From a virus, in IMG/VR virus record IMGVR_UViG_3300021962_000578, positions 1 through 25,803 of that record: DNA of 25,803 bases. One strand, 5' to 3'. The position numbers were made by a program, and so were the translations under genes. Under the pieces are notes generated by a model that saw nothing but the letters and a program-made list of their open reading frames with translations, made no database searches and was not told where the DNA came from. The stretch's first letter is position 1, and every line of letters begins with the position of its first letter. Below, in pieces: positions 1-8,000 of this stretch.

Positions 1-582
1 TCCAAACTATATGGTAACTATATCCAACCAGGATCATTTATATGGGCCGCTGAAAGTGGTTCAACTTATGATGATGGTGAAGGTAATTTAATATGGTCTG
101 GTACTGGAAATATATGTGGACAAATATTTTATCCTCATGGATTAGCTATTATAACTAGTGATTCTCAACCAGGAGCAGATGTTTATGGAACTGCTATTTA
201 TGGAAGTTCTCCTTACGGCATTTCAGATGTTGTAGTAATTGATAATCTTGTTAATTCTCCTAATGTAACTTGTTCCTTTTCTTCCTCACTTACAATTTAT
301 GAAACACAATATAAATGTACAGTAGGACAAAATGAATTTAATTTTAGTCAAAACCCAACAATTACCTCAGGAAGTACAGCAATTTCAAGCTCTATAGGAA
401 CTTTTTATACTCCTGGAGAATATATTTATGATTGGGCAACAGGTTCATATTTTCAACCTTATGTAACAACAATTGGTTTGTACAATGAACAACAAGAGTT
501 ATTAGCAGTAGGAAAATTATCACAACCTTTACCCTTATCACCCACAACAGACACAACATTATTAGTAAATATAGATAGATAA
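1..582 (+). CDS. Tail/baseplate-associated structural protein, 3' end only
   Basis: Frame 1 is open from the first base to a TAA at 580-582, giving about 193 residues of the C-terminal part of a larger protein whose start lies outside the window. The visible part is rich in G, S, T, Y and N, with few charged residues, typical of phage tail or baseplate surface proteins. Landmarks are KLYG and PGSF near the beginning, IYETQYKC in the middle, and the ending PYVTTIGLYNEQQELLAVGK followed by a TTDTTLLVNIDR tail. From memory this ending recurs in structural proteins of uncultured marine T4-like phages; no search was run. The next gene starts 2 bp downstream, so the two are probably co-transcribed. 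The exact structural role cannot be decided from the fragment. Confidence 0.6.
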   Translation, partial: SKLYGNYIQPGSFIWAAESGSTYDDGEGNLIWSGTGNICGQIFYPHGLAIITSDSQPGADVYGTAIYGSSPYGISDVVVIDNLVNSPNVTCSFSSSLTIYETQYKCTVGQNEFNFSQNPTITSGSTAISSSIGTFYTPGEYIYDWATGSYFQPYVTTIGLYNEQQELLAVGKLSQPLPLSPTTDTTLLVNIDR

Positions 583-584
583 TT

Positions 585-1271
585 ATGGCAACTTTAGACT
601 CAACTAACGTAGTAAACGGAAATACAATAGAAGCAACAGATGTTCTTCAATTATACCAAGCTTTCGGTTCTGCTGGAGCCGGCATTACTGGTTTGGCAAT
701 GACTGGTAGTTTATATGGTAATGCTTTAACAGCTACTACTGCTACAACAGCAATAACAGCTTCCAATATTAATTCAGCTATTGTTTCTACTGGTACTTAT
801 TACTTAGCTTTTGTAGCTGGTTCTGGAGTTAAACCTACTAAAATTGCTTCTCTTTTAGAATACAATGCTGCTACTAATGAATTAAATGTTACAGCTTCTT
901 ATGCTACTGAAGCTGAAAATGCTTGGGATGGTTTATATTCTTATTTCCAACCCACAGGCAATCCCTCTACTCCTACAATAGTAGATTCAAATACCCAACA
1001 ATATCTTATAGTAGATACTTCTGCTGCTCTAGGTTTTGCTTTTTCGAATGCTCAAGATGGACAAATAGTAAATTTTACATCTATAGAATCTCAACCTAGT
1101 ATTAGTTATAATAATATAGCTGTTACTGCTTCCGGAGTAAATGTTTTTGGACTTAATGGTGGTATTATTACTACTGGAAATGATAATACTTTAGATAACA
1201 TATCTGGTTTACCTAATGGGTACTCATTCAAATTTATGTTTAGAGCAGGAAACTGGTATTTTATTCAATAA
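585..1271 (+). CDS. Fibre-like phage structural protein
   Basis: A 228-residue protein of low charge, rich in A, T, S, G and N. It has an alanine/threonine tract (roughly residues 48-62, TALTATTATTAITAS-like) and a C-terminal half of predicted beta-strand character ending in FKFMFRAGNWYFIQ. This composition is typical of trimeric tail-fibre or baseplate decoration proteins, and the position next to another structural gene agrees. The ATG at 585 is 2 bp after the upstream stop and has no Shine-Dalgarno sequence. I recognise no catalytic motif and cannot assign it to a named T4 gene product. The repetitive Ala/Thr region may be a flexible or coiled linker between an attachment end and a receptor-facing end (inference). 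Confidence 0.5.
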   Translation: MATLDSTNVVNGNTIEATDVLQLYQAFGSAGAGITGLAMTGSLYGNALTATTATTAITASNINSAIVSTGTYYLAFVAGSGVKPTKIASLLEYNAATNELNVTASYATEAENAWDGLYSYFQPTGNPSTPTIVDSNTQQYLIVDTSAALGFAFSNAQDGQIVNFTSIESQPSISYNNIAVTASGVNVFGLNGGIITTGNDNTLDNISGLPNGYSFKFMFRAGNWYFIQ

Positions 1272-1284
1272 TAAAAAATTAACA

Positions 1285-1725
1285 ATGTGGTTATACAACG
1301 AAAAAGTTATAGAAAATATTGAGGATTTCCCTCAAAATACATTTGGTTTTATTTATATGACAACTCATAAACCAAGTGGTAAATCTTATATTGGTAAAAA
1401 GGTATTATACCACAATGTAAAGAAAAAACTAACAAAAAAGGAACTAGCAGAACAAACAGGTCCAGGCAGAAAACAACAAAGCAAATTAGTAACAAAAGAA
1501 TCTGACTGGAAAACATATTATGGCTCTGCTAAACCAATTTTAGAATTCATAAAGGATGGTAAACAAAAGGACTTTACCCGTGAAATTTTACAATTGGTTC
1601 CTAATAAAAAACTTCTTACTTACTACGAATGTAAGTACTTATTTCAATATGATGTTTTAGAACGACCTGAACATTATTTTAATGATAATATATTAGGTAA
1701 ATTCTTTTCTAAAGATTTCGCTTAA
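1285..1725 (+). CDS. GIY-YIG family endonuclease-like protein
   Basis: A 146-residue protein. The N-terminal half carries the signature of the GIY-YIG nuclease fold: GFIY at residues 21-24 and SYIG at 34-37 followed by KK. A conserved Glu in YYECKYL (E115) fits the catalytic/metal-binding Glu of the family, and the DWKTYYGS segment (about 74-81) recalls the W-x-x-Y-x-G-S segment of phage GIY-YIG enzymes. T4 uses such nucleases both as homing endonucleases (Seg) and for host DNA degradation (DenA); which applies here cannot be told. The start is placed at the ATG at 1285, although the frame is open upstream to 1216, because 1216 would overlap the fibre-like gene and the extra 23 residues show no family character. 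The protein precedes the primase gene but is separated from it by a promoter-like sequence that overlaps its own stop codon. Confidence 0.68.
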   Translation: MWLYNEKVIENIEDFPQNTFGFIYMTTHKPSGKSYIGKKVLYHNVKKKLTKKELAEQTGPGRKQQSKLVTKESDWKTYYGSAKPILEFIKDGKQKDFTREILQLVPNKKLLTYYECKYLFQYDVLERPEHYFNDNILGKFFSKDFA

Positions 1726-1755
1726 TTTGGTAATCCAATTATTTTTTATTATATT
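1723..1755 (+). promoter_or_regulatory. Bipartite promoter-like sequence upstream of primase
   Basis: TAATTTGG at 1723-1730 is followed after exactly 16 nt by TATTATATT at 1747-1755, 7 nt before the primase ATG. The same two boxes at the same 16-nt spacing occur at 21745-21777, and a close variant at 20334-20366. The TTTG box plus a TA-rich downstream box resembles Bacteroidetes vegetative promoters and also sigma70 -35/-10 geometry. The first three bases are the TAA stop of the upstream gene. A start site about 7 nt after the TA-rich box would give an almost leaderless mRNA. Confidence 0.6.
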
Positions 1756-1762
1756 GTAGGGG

Positions 1763-2692
1763 ATGTTGAATCAACCTTTAATTGCCTTAACAAATTCTGT
1801 TTTAGGAACCGGTAGACAAACAGCAAGAGGTAACTATGCTTACCATTGTCCTTTTTGTAACCACCATAAACCTAAATTAGAAGTTAACATGTCTGAAAAT
1901 GCTAAAGGAGAAAATCCTTGGCATTGTTGGGTTTGTGATAAACGAGGTAAAAAAATATTTCAATTATTTAAAAAAGTTTCAACCCCCCCTGAAAAAATGG
2001 CTGAATTAAATGCCATTGTAAAATATGTTGGTCCTGAAACTAATTTTGAGGTTAAAGAAACCTTATCTTTACCCAAAGAATACAAAACATTTAATAACCT
2101 AACCAAATCAGATATTGAAGGAAGACATGCTCTAGCATATCTAAAATCCAGAGGTATTACTGAAGAAGATATTCTTAAATATAGTATAGGGTATTGTGCA
2201 ACAGGTCCTTATGCTAAAATGGTTATTGTTCCTTCTTATGATGCTAATGGAACATTAAATTATTTTACAGCCCGTTCAATTGATAAAGATGCTAAAATAA
2301 AATATAGAAACCCATCTGTATCTCGTGACATCATACCATTTGAATTGTTTATAAACTGGGATATACCGTTTATATTATGCGAAGGACCATTTGATGCCAT
2401 AGCCATCAAAAGAAATGCTATCCCGCTGTTAGGCAAAAATATACAAGCAACATTAATGAAGAAGATTGTAAAGTCTTCTGTAGATAAAATATATATAGCC
2501 CTTGACAAAGATGCCCAAAAACAAGCTTTATCGTTTTGCGAGCAACTTATGAACGAGGGTAAAGAAGTTTATCTTGTAGATATGCAAGATAAGGACCCAA
2601 GTGAAATGGGTTTTTCTAATTTCACAAAATTAATACAAGAAACTTATCCTTTAACTCTTTCTGAGTTATTAGGTAAAAAACTATTTTTATGA
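1763..2692 (+). CDS. DNA primase, CHC2 zinc finger plus TOPRIM (T4 gp61-like)
   Basis: A 309-residue protein with the layout of a phage primase that makes RNA primers at the replication fork. An N-terminal zinc-binding module has C29, C32, C55 and C58 (CPFC and CWVC pairs). A TOPRIM catalytic domain in the C-terminal half has the acidic motif LCEGPFDA (E207, D211) and the LDKDA motif (D248, D250) expected to bind Mg2+. The length is close to that of T4 gp61 (about 340 residues). No helicase domain is fused, so a separate DnaB/gp41-type helicase is expected elsewhere. It has its own promoter-like sequence upstream, and its last 4 bases overlap the start of the nuclease gene (ATGA), indicating translational coupling. 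Confidence in primase is high; the link to gp61 specifically is by architecture. Confidence 0.87.
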   Translation: MLNQPLIALTNSVLGTGRQTARGNYAYHCPFCNHHKPKLEVNMSENAKGENPWHCWVCDKRGKKIFQLFKKVSTPPEKMAELNAIVKYVGPETNFEVKETLSLPKEYKTFNNLTKSDIEGRHALAYLKSRGITEEDILKYSIGYCATGPYAKMVIVPSYDANGTLNYFTARSIDKDAKIKYRNPSVSRDIIPFELFINWDIPFILCEGPFDAIAIKRNAIPLLGKNIQATLMKKIVKSSVDKIYIALDKDAQKQALSFCEQLMNEGKEVYLVDMQDKDPSEMGFSNFTKLIQETYPLTLSELLGKKLFL

Positions 2693-3462
2693 GTAAAAAG
2701 AATATCAAAAAGTCTTACGATAGGATTTTAGAAATTTCGGATGATGCGAAACAAATTACAATGCCTGACTCCAGGTATTACAGAAGAAACGGTGAATACT
2801 ACCCCTCAGTAACTTATGTTTTAAGTTATTACCCAAAAGGTAAATTTTTTGAAGACTGGCTTAAAAAAGTAGGTTACTCTTCAGAATACATTGTTAAAAA
2901 AGCCGGTGAAGAAGGTACAGCCGTTCACGAAATGATTGAAGAGTATTTGAATGGAAAAGAATTAAATTTCCTTAACCAATATGGTAATCCTCAATATAGT
3001 CCTGACGTATGGCAGATGTTTTTACGTTTTGTAGAATGGTGGGAAGAATACAATCCCAAATTAATCGAAACAGAAGTACATCTATTTTCAGACGAATTAA
3101 AAATAGCAGGTACCTGTGATATAGTTTGTGAAATTGAAGATGAACTTTGGATTATTGACTTTAAAACTTCAAACCACCTCCAGACAACTTATGACTTACA
3201 AACGGCAGTTTATGGTAAGTGTTATGAAGAGTGTTATGGTAAAACTCCTGACCGTTATGGTATTCTTTGGTTAAAATCTTCTAAGCGTAAAGGTGCAACT
3301 GGTAAGATGCAAGGTAAAGGATGGGAAATGTATGAGTCGTCTCGTTCACAAGAAGATAACTTAGATATCTTTAAAACAGTTAAGAAATTATTTGACCTAG
3401 AAAATCCCGAACATAAACCAATATTTACTGAATTCAGAACGCAAGTAAAAAGAAATCTGTAA
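2689..3462 (+). CDS. PD-(D/E)XK nuclease, RecB/Cas4-like exonuclease family
   Basis: A 257-residue protein with an almost complete RecB-family nuclease signature. H80 is in GTAVHEMIEEYL, a possible acidic residue is E129, D144 lies in the GTCDIV strand, D157-F-K159 lies in the IIDFKTS strand, and Q171-x3-Y175 follows. These residues bind the metal and cut DNA in RecB, AddB, Cas4 and lambda-exonuclease-like enzymes. The coding overlap with the primase suggests a role in replication, recombination or DNA-end processing, but host DNA degradation is also possible. The overlapping ATGA start fixes the 5' end. Its TAA stop is the first part of a TAATATTTAT motif that precedes the next transcription unit. 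Confidence 0.82.
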   Translation: MSKKNIKKSYDRILEISDDAKQITMPDSRYYRRNGEYYPSVTYVLSYYPKGKFFEDWLKKVGYSSEYIVKKAGEEGTAVHEMIEEYLNGKELNFLNQYGNPQYSPDVWQMFLRFVEWWEEYNPKLIETEVHLFSDELKIAGTCDIVCEIEDELWIIDFKTSNHLQTTYDLQTAVYGKCYEECYGKTPDRYGILWLKSSKRKGATGKMQGKGWEMYESSRSQEDNLDIFKTVKKLFDLENPEHKPIFTEFRTQVKRNL

Positions 3463-3469
3463 TATTTAT
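3460..3469 (+). promoter_or_regulatory. TAATATTTAT motif (candidate late promoter), copy 1
   Basis: TAATATTTAT begins at the stop codon of the nuclease gene and lies 15 nt before the ATG at 3485. It is one of six near-identical copies found just upstream of + strand genes in this window (others at 3880, 13401, 19181, 22937 and 25661). No consistent upstream -35-like box is seen, which fits a single-block late promoter of the T4 type. Role inferred from recurrence and position only. Confidence 0.5.
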
Positions 3470-3484
3470 GGTAAATTAATTTTT

Positions 3485-3865
3485 ATGAAAAAATATATAT
3501 TATCTGAAGAATTTAAACGCATGCAAAAAATAGCAGGTATTATTAATGAAAATAAATCTGCTGCTCCTTTTCCTCCTGAAAAATGGACAAGTCTTGGAAA
3601 AGATTTTGAATTTGAAGAAGATGAAACTACATATACTGATGGTACATCAGAACCAGAGTATCGATACACATACTATGGAATTAACTTTTATCCTACAGAA
3701 GATAAAACATTAGAGTCCGAAATTCAATATGATGACTACACAGATGAAGAGTGGAAAATAGTAGATAAAAAATTAGATGAATTGATGGCTATACTAGATA
3801 ATAATGGTTATGAGTATAGGGCTATGGAATATAGTAGGGGAATAGATTTTACAATTTCTTATTAA
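3485..3865 (+). CDS. Small acidic protein with capsid-targeting-like leader
   Basis: A 126-residue acidic protein of unknown function. Its N-terminus is a short basic amphipathic helix (LSEEFKRMQKIAGIINENK, about residues 6-24) ending in I-N-E at residues 20-22 before N23. T4 internal head proteins carry similar leaders, and the gp21 protease cuts after (L/I)-x-E, so I infer this protein may be packed in the head and processed to about 104 residues. The remainder is rich in D, E and Y, with a YRYTYYGINFYP segment and no catalytic motif that I recognise. It stands alone between two copies of the TAATATTTAT motif, so it may be a monocistronic unit. The leader is recurrent in this window; the mature domain is not recognised. 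Confidence 0.6.
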   Translation: MKKYILSEEFKRMQKIAGIINENKSAAPFPPEKWTSLGKDFEFEEDETTYTDGTSEPEYRYTYYGINFYPTEDKTLESEIQYDDYTDEEWKIVDKKLDELMAILDNNGYEYRAMEYSRGIDFTISY

Positions 3866-3879
3866 TATGCATTAAGTTG

Positions 3880-3889
3880 TAATATTTAT
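3880..3889 (+). promoter_or_regulatory. TAATATTTAT motif (candidate late promoter), copy 2
   Basis: TAATATTTAT, flanked by TG and G exactly as in copy 1, lies in the 38-bp gap before the P-loop kinase gene (ATG 3904). This is the one copy whose TAA is not the stop codon of the preceding gene, which argues that the motif is selected for itself and not for the stop codon. Confidence 0.5.
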
Positions 3890-3903
3890 GACAAACCCTA
3901 TCT

Positions 3904-4665
3904 ATGATTGGACTGATATCTTTATTAAAGGAAATTCAAGGTAAGCCAAAAGCAATCTTTATGGCCGGTCCTGCTGGATCAGGGAAATCATATATCTCTT
4001 CTAAATTAGTACCCTCAGATTTTACTACAATAAATGTAGATGATACCTATGAAGCCTTGTTAAAGGCTTCTGGTATTGGTATGAAGCTAGCCCAAATGTC
4101 ACCTGACGAACTAAAAAAATCAGGTGAATTAATGGGTCAAGCAAGAAAAACTACTACTAAAAAATATGAGGATGCTATTAAAGATGCTAAAAACATTTTA
4201 ATTGATAGTGTAGGAGGTTCTTCTAAAACACTCCTTAAGAAAAAACAACAATTAGAAGATTTAGGTTATGATACTATGATGATAATGACATACGTTTCGC
4301 CTATTACCTCACTAGAGCGTAATAAACAGCGAGACAGAACATTGTTGCCGAGTATTGTGATTCGTTCTTGGCGCGACGTAAATAAAAATATAGATACATA
4401 CAGACAAGCTTTTGGTCAAAATTTAATATTACTAAATCTAGATCCAGATAGTGCTAATAAAAAGTTCGATGAAGAATATATTTTTAAAACATTTATTGAA
4501 CCTTTAGGACAAATAGGTAAAGAAAAAACCCCTGAAGAAAAAGCAAAATCTGAAGAAGAAAAACAACAAATTTATTCTGATATCAAAAAAGCAATTGATA
4601 ACCAACCAGAATTTGATACATTAGAACACGCACAACAAAAAATTACTAACTTTATAAACAAATGA
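3904..4665 (+). CDS. P-loop kinase-like protein (zeta-toxin/AAA_33 type) with short leader
   Basis: A 253-residue protein with a clear Walker A motif, GPAGSGKS at residues 22-29, in the arrangement of small P-loop kinases. A strand ending in INVDD (about 45-49) and a later ILIDSVGG segment (about 99-106) fit the substrate-binding and Walker B regions of zeta-toxin-like or polynucleotide-kinase-like enzymes. An arginine-bearing segment, ERNKQRDR, fits a lid. The substrate cannot be predicted. The first ten residues, MIGLISLLKE, form a hydrophobic leader ending in L-K-E, similar to the other leader-bearing proteins here, so the enzyme may be delivered from the capsid (inference). The C-terminal 50 residues are charged and probably helical. 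The stop overlaps the next ATG by 4 bp. Confidence 0.68.
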   Translation: MIGLISLLKEIQGKPKAIFMAGPAGSGKSYISSKLVPSDFTTINVDDTYEALLKASGIGMKLAQMSPDELKKSGELMGQARKTTTKKYEDAIKDAKNILIDSVGGSSKTLLKKKQQLEDLGYDTMMIMTYVSPITSLERNKQRDRTLLPSIVIRSWRDVNKNIDTYRQAFGQNLILLNLDPDSANKKFDEEYIFKTFIEPLGQIGKEKTPEEKAKSEEEKQQIYSDIKKAIDNQPEFDTLEHAQQKITNFINK

Positions 4666-5027
4666 AAAAATTATTAGATTTACTTAACGAAGTAGAAGAA
4701 AAACAAATCGAAAAACCAATTAAAGAAGAAGGTTCTTCTGTAGTAGATGAAATTGGTAAATTCTTTGTAGTTAAAAAACCTGGGAAGGGTATGACTAAAG
4801 AAGATATGGTATATGAAGCTACTATCTTTGACGAAATCAAAATGAAAGAAACTAAAGGTGCTTATAAAAACAGATCTGAAGCTAATCGTCATGCTACTGA
4901 GGCTTTAAAAGAATACGAAATGCAGCTTAAAGAAATGGAAGATGCTATGAACGAATTCCGTGAAGCTAAAAAATCTATTGAAGATAAGAAAAAAGCTGCT
5001 AAAGAAAAAATCAAAGCTTTACAATAA
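4662..5027 (+). CDS. Coiled-coil protein with leader, possible internal head protein
   Basis: A 121-residue protein, highly charged. It starts with MKKLLDLLNEVEE, whose L-N-E at residues 8-10 is a candidate prohead-protease site. The middle (about 27-60) is a small mixed region, and roughly residues 68-121 are a continuous Lys/Glu-rich helix, almost certainly coiled coil (KEYEMQLKEMEDAMNEF and onward). Such composition is typical of T4 internal or scaffold proteins, but no specific homologue is recognised. It overlaps the kinase gene by 4 bp and abuts the giant multidomain gene with no spacer, so the three are probably translated together. Confidence 0.6.
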   Translation: MKKLLDLLNEVEEKQIEKPIKEEGSSVVDEIGKFFVVKKPGKGMTKEDMVYEATIFDEIKMKETKGAYKNRSEANRHATEALKEYEMQLKEMEDAMNEFREAKKSIEDKKKAAKEKIKALQ

Positions 5028-8000
5028 ATGAATAAACTAACTAAATTCCTTATTAAGGAACTGTTAGATGAACCTCAAACAGTGGCCATTTATGGTGGTG
5101 GGTTTAAACCCCCTACTAAAGGTCATTTTAATGTAGCTGAAAAAGTATTAGCTAATTTTCCTGAAATAGATGAATTAAAAATATTTGTAGGTAGTGGTGT
5201 TAGGGATGGTATTACTCAAGACGAATCTATTAAAGTTTGGAATATCTACAAAAATTACCTTTCAGATAAAGTAGATGTAGAACCATCTATTGCCCCTGTT
5301 AAATCAGTTTTAGGATACGCTAAAGAAAATCCTGATACAAAAGTATATTGGATATTAGGAGCTAGAGAGGGTGATGAAGAAGATTTAAAAGATATTGTTA
5401 GTAGAACTAGAAGTATTGATAAATATCCTAATTTAGAGGTTAAAGTTATTTCTACAAAAGGTGGTGTTAGTGGTACTAAAACTAGAAAAGCAATAGCCGA
5501 CAATAATAAAGAACAATTTTTTTATATGATTCCTGATGTTAAAGAAAAGGAAGAAATATGGGATATTGTTTCTAACCTTCAAGAATCAGTTACTCCAGAT
5601 GAATTAAAACAAGCAGATGCTTTTGCTGATAAACAATTAGCTCCTATTGATATTGACTTAACATCAGATCATGTCTTAAAAAGACTAACAGGCAGAGATT
5701 CAGATGTTACTTTAGCTCAATTAATAGGATTTTTTAAACGTTTAGGTAAACGTAAAAAAGAGTTTATGGATTTCTTTTCTAAGTTTAAAGAAATTGTAGC
5801 TACAGATGATAGAACAAATTTAAATATTCCTTTTATTAATTTAGCAAACAAAGCAATTGCTAAAACAATTATGCGAAAGGATGATTTTGAAACATCAAAT
5901 CCAAAGTTAGTATTTGAAGTAGGCGAAGCAAATCTTAAACCATATGATTGGGAAGAAACTGATAGATATGACAGAACTTTAGAAGTTAGATTTACAACAG
6001 ATTCAGAAACAGATTATATAGTTGAACTTACTGCTTTTTCTTGGAGAAACATACCAGCAATTGATATAGAATTTTCTGCTAGACTTAAAAATGATGGTGG
6101 TTTTTCTTCTAAAAGAATGACTAATAAAGGTGAATTATTTAAAGTAATGGCTACCATTACTGATATTGTAAAACACTATACTGATGAAGCAGGAGTTAAA
6201 GTTTTAATTTATTCTCCTCATAAAAAATCATCAGATGACATTTCAAACCAAAGAGGTAAACTTTATAGAACATTTATCCAAAAACAATTTCCTGGTGTCA
6301 AATTTAAAGTTATTGCTGGTGAAACAGATATTGCTATTTTACCTGGTTGGGAAAAGACAATTGATTTTGAACCTACAGATGATTTAATTAATGAAGGTCG
6401 TTATGATTCTTTAACTAGAAATGTTGTTAGAGATATTATGGACGATTGGAAATCTCAATTTGATGGTTCAAATGGTAAATTAGAGTTTAATGAAGATTAC
6501 GAGAGTGGAGTTATTGATTTTGAACTTTATGCTGTACTAACTGTTAAAGAAACTAAGTATGGATTATATAAAGTTGATGGTGGGGCTGACCCATTAAGAA
6601 AACCAGCTTATTTAGAAATTAAATTCCAAGTTGACCCAAGAGATTTACCTCAAAAATGGGAAGACATTTATATGGATTTAACGGATGTTGTTAGACACGA
6701 GTTAGAACATATGACTCAACAAGGTACTAACGTTATTGCCTCTAAAGAAATGGCTGATGATGAAATACTTAGAAAATTAATTAAACTAAAATTCTTACCA
6801 AAATCAGATTACTATAAATTAGAACAAGAGGTAGATGCTATGCTTCAGGGTATGTACTTGAAAGCTAAAAAATCTAAAACACCTTTTATAGAGGTAATTA
6901 ATGATTATTTTGATAAAGCAAGAGTGAGTAAAAAAGATAGACAAGATATTTTAGATCTATGGAGACAAAGAGCAAAAGCTTTATCTTTACCTTTAAATGA
7001 GGCTGACCCTAAAAAAGGAACAGGTAAAAAACCAAAAGGATCTGGTCGTAGATTATACACAGATGAAAATCCTAAAGATACAGTAGGTATTTCTTTTAAA
7101 ACAAAAGAAGATATTGTTGATACTTTAAATAAAGCATCTTTTAAATCAAAATCACATGCTCGTCAATCTCAAATTATTAATTTAATTCATCAACGAGTTA
7201 GAGCTGCCTATGGTAAAGCAAAAGATCCTGAGGTAAAAGCAAGATTAAAACGTGGTTTAGATTATATTGAATCACGTAAAGAAGCATCTAAAAAGAAAAC
7301 AGAACGTTTACGCAAAATGAAAGAAGCCTCAGACCCACAAGCTGGAACAGCTTTACCTTTAAAAGAAAACTACTCTGAACTTGAACAGTATAGGAAGTTA
7401 ATACTTAAACAACTTATAGATTCAAAAATAGGCAAACAGATAAGAAATGCAGTTGAAGATAAAGTTGGAAAAGAAGCTGTAGAAGGAGTTTATATAATAG
7501 GATCTGTGTTAGATTCAAAAAAATTTCATGAAGAAAGCGATATAGACATAGCGGTGCTTATAAATGTTCCTAATATGGATAAGGGGACTAATGAAGAAAT
7601 GAGCTATGAACTCTCCCAAACATATTCAATTCCAGATGGAGGTTTTGTTGATGTATCTATATGGAATAGATCCAAACCTTTAGGGAAAATGGTAAAACTT
7701 AAAGAAGCCTCAGACCCACAAGCTGGAACCGCTTTACCTTATGGTTCAGGATTTGCTCCTGTAAAAGAATTAGTAACAGCTACACAAGTCATTTGTGATA
7801 ATTGTGGTTGGGAATGGGATAAAAAAGATGGTGGTAAAGACTTATATATTTGTCATAAGTGTGGACATGATAATACCCCTAGTAAAGATTTATTTGGTTT
7901 AAATGAATTAGCAAGAACTTTTGTAAAAGAAGTTTTTGAAGAAAGTTGGAATCCCAAAGAAGCATTCTTATCTTTATGTGTATTTATGAAAGACAATGGA

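Noticed and set aside
1216-1284. Longer start for the GIY-YIG protein
   Set aside because: The extra residues overlap the fibre-like gene and show no family similarity; the ATG at 1285 fits the gap after the previous stop.
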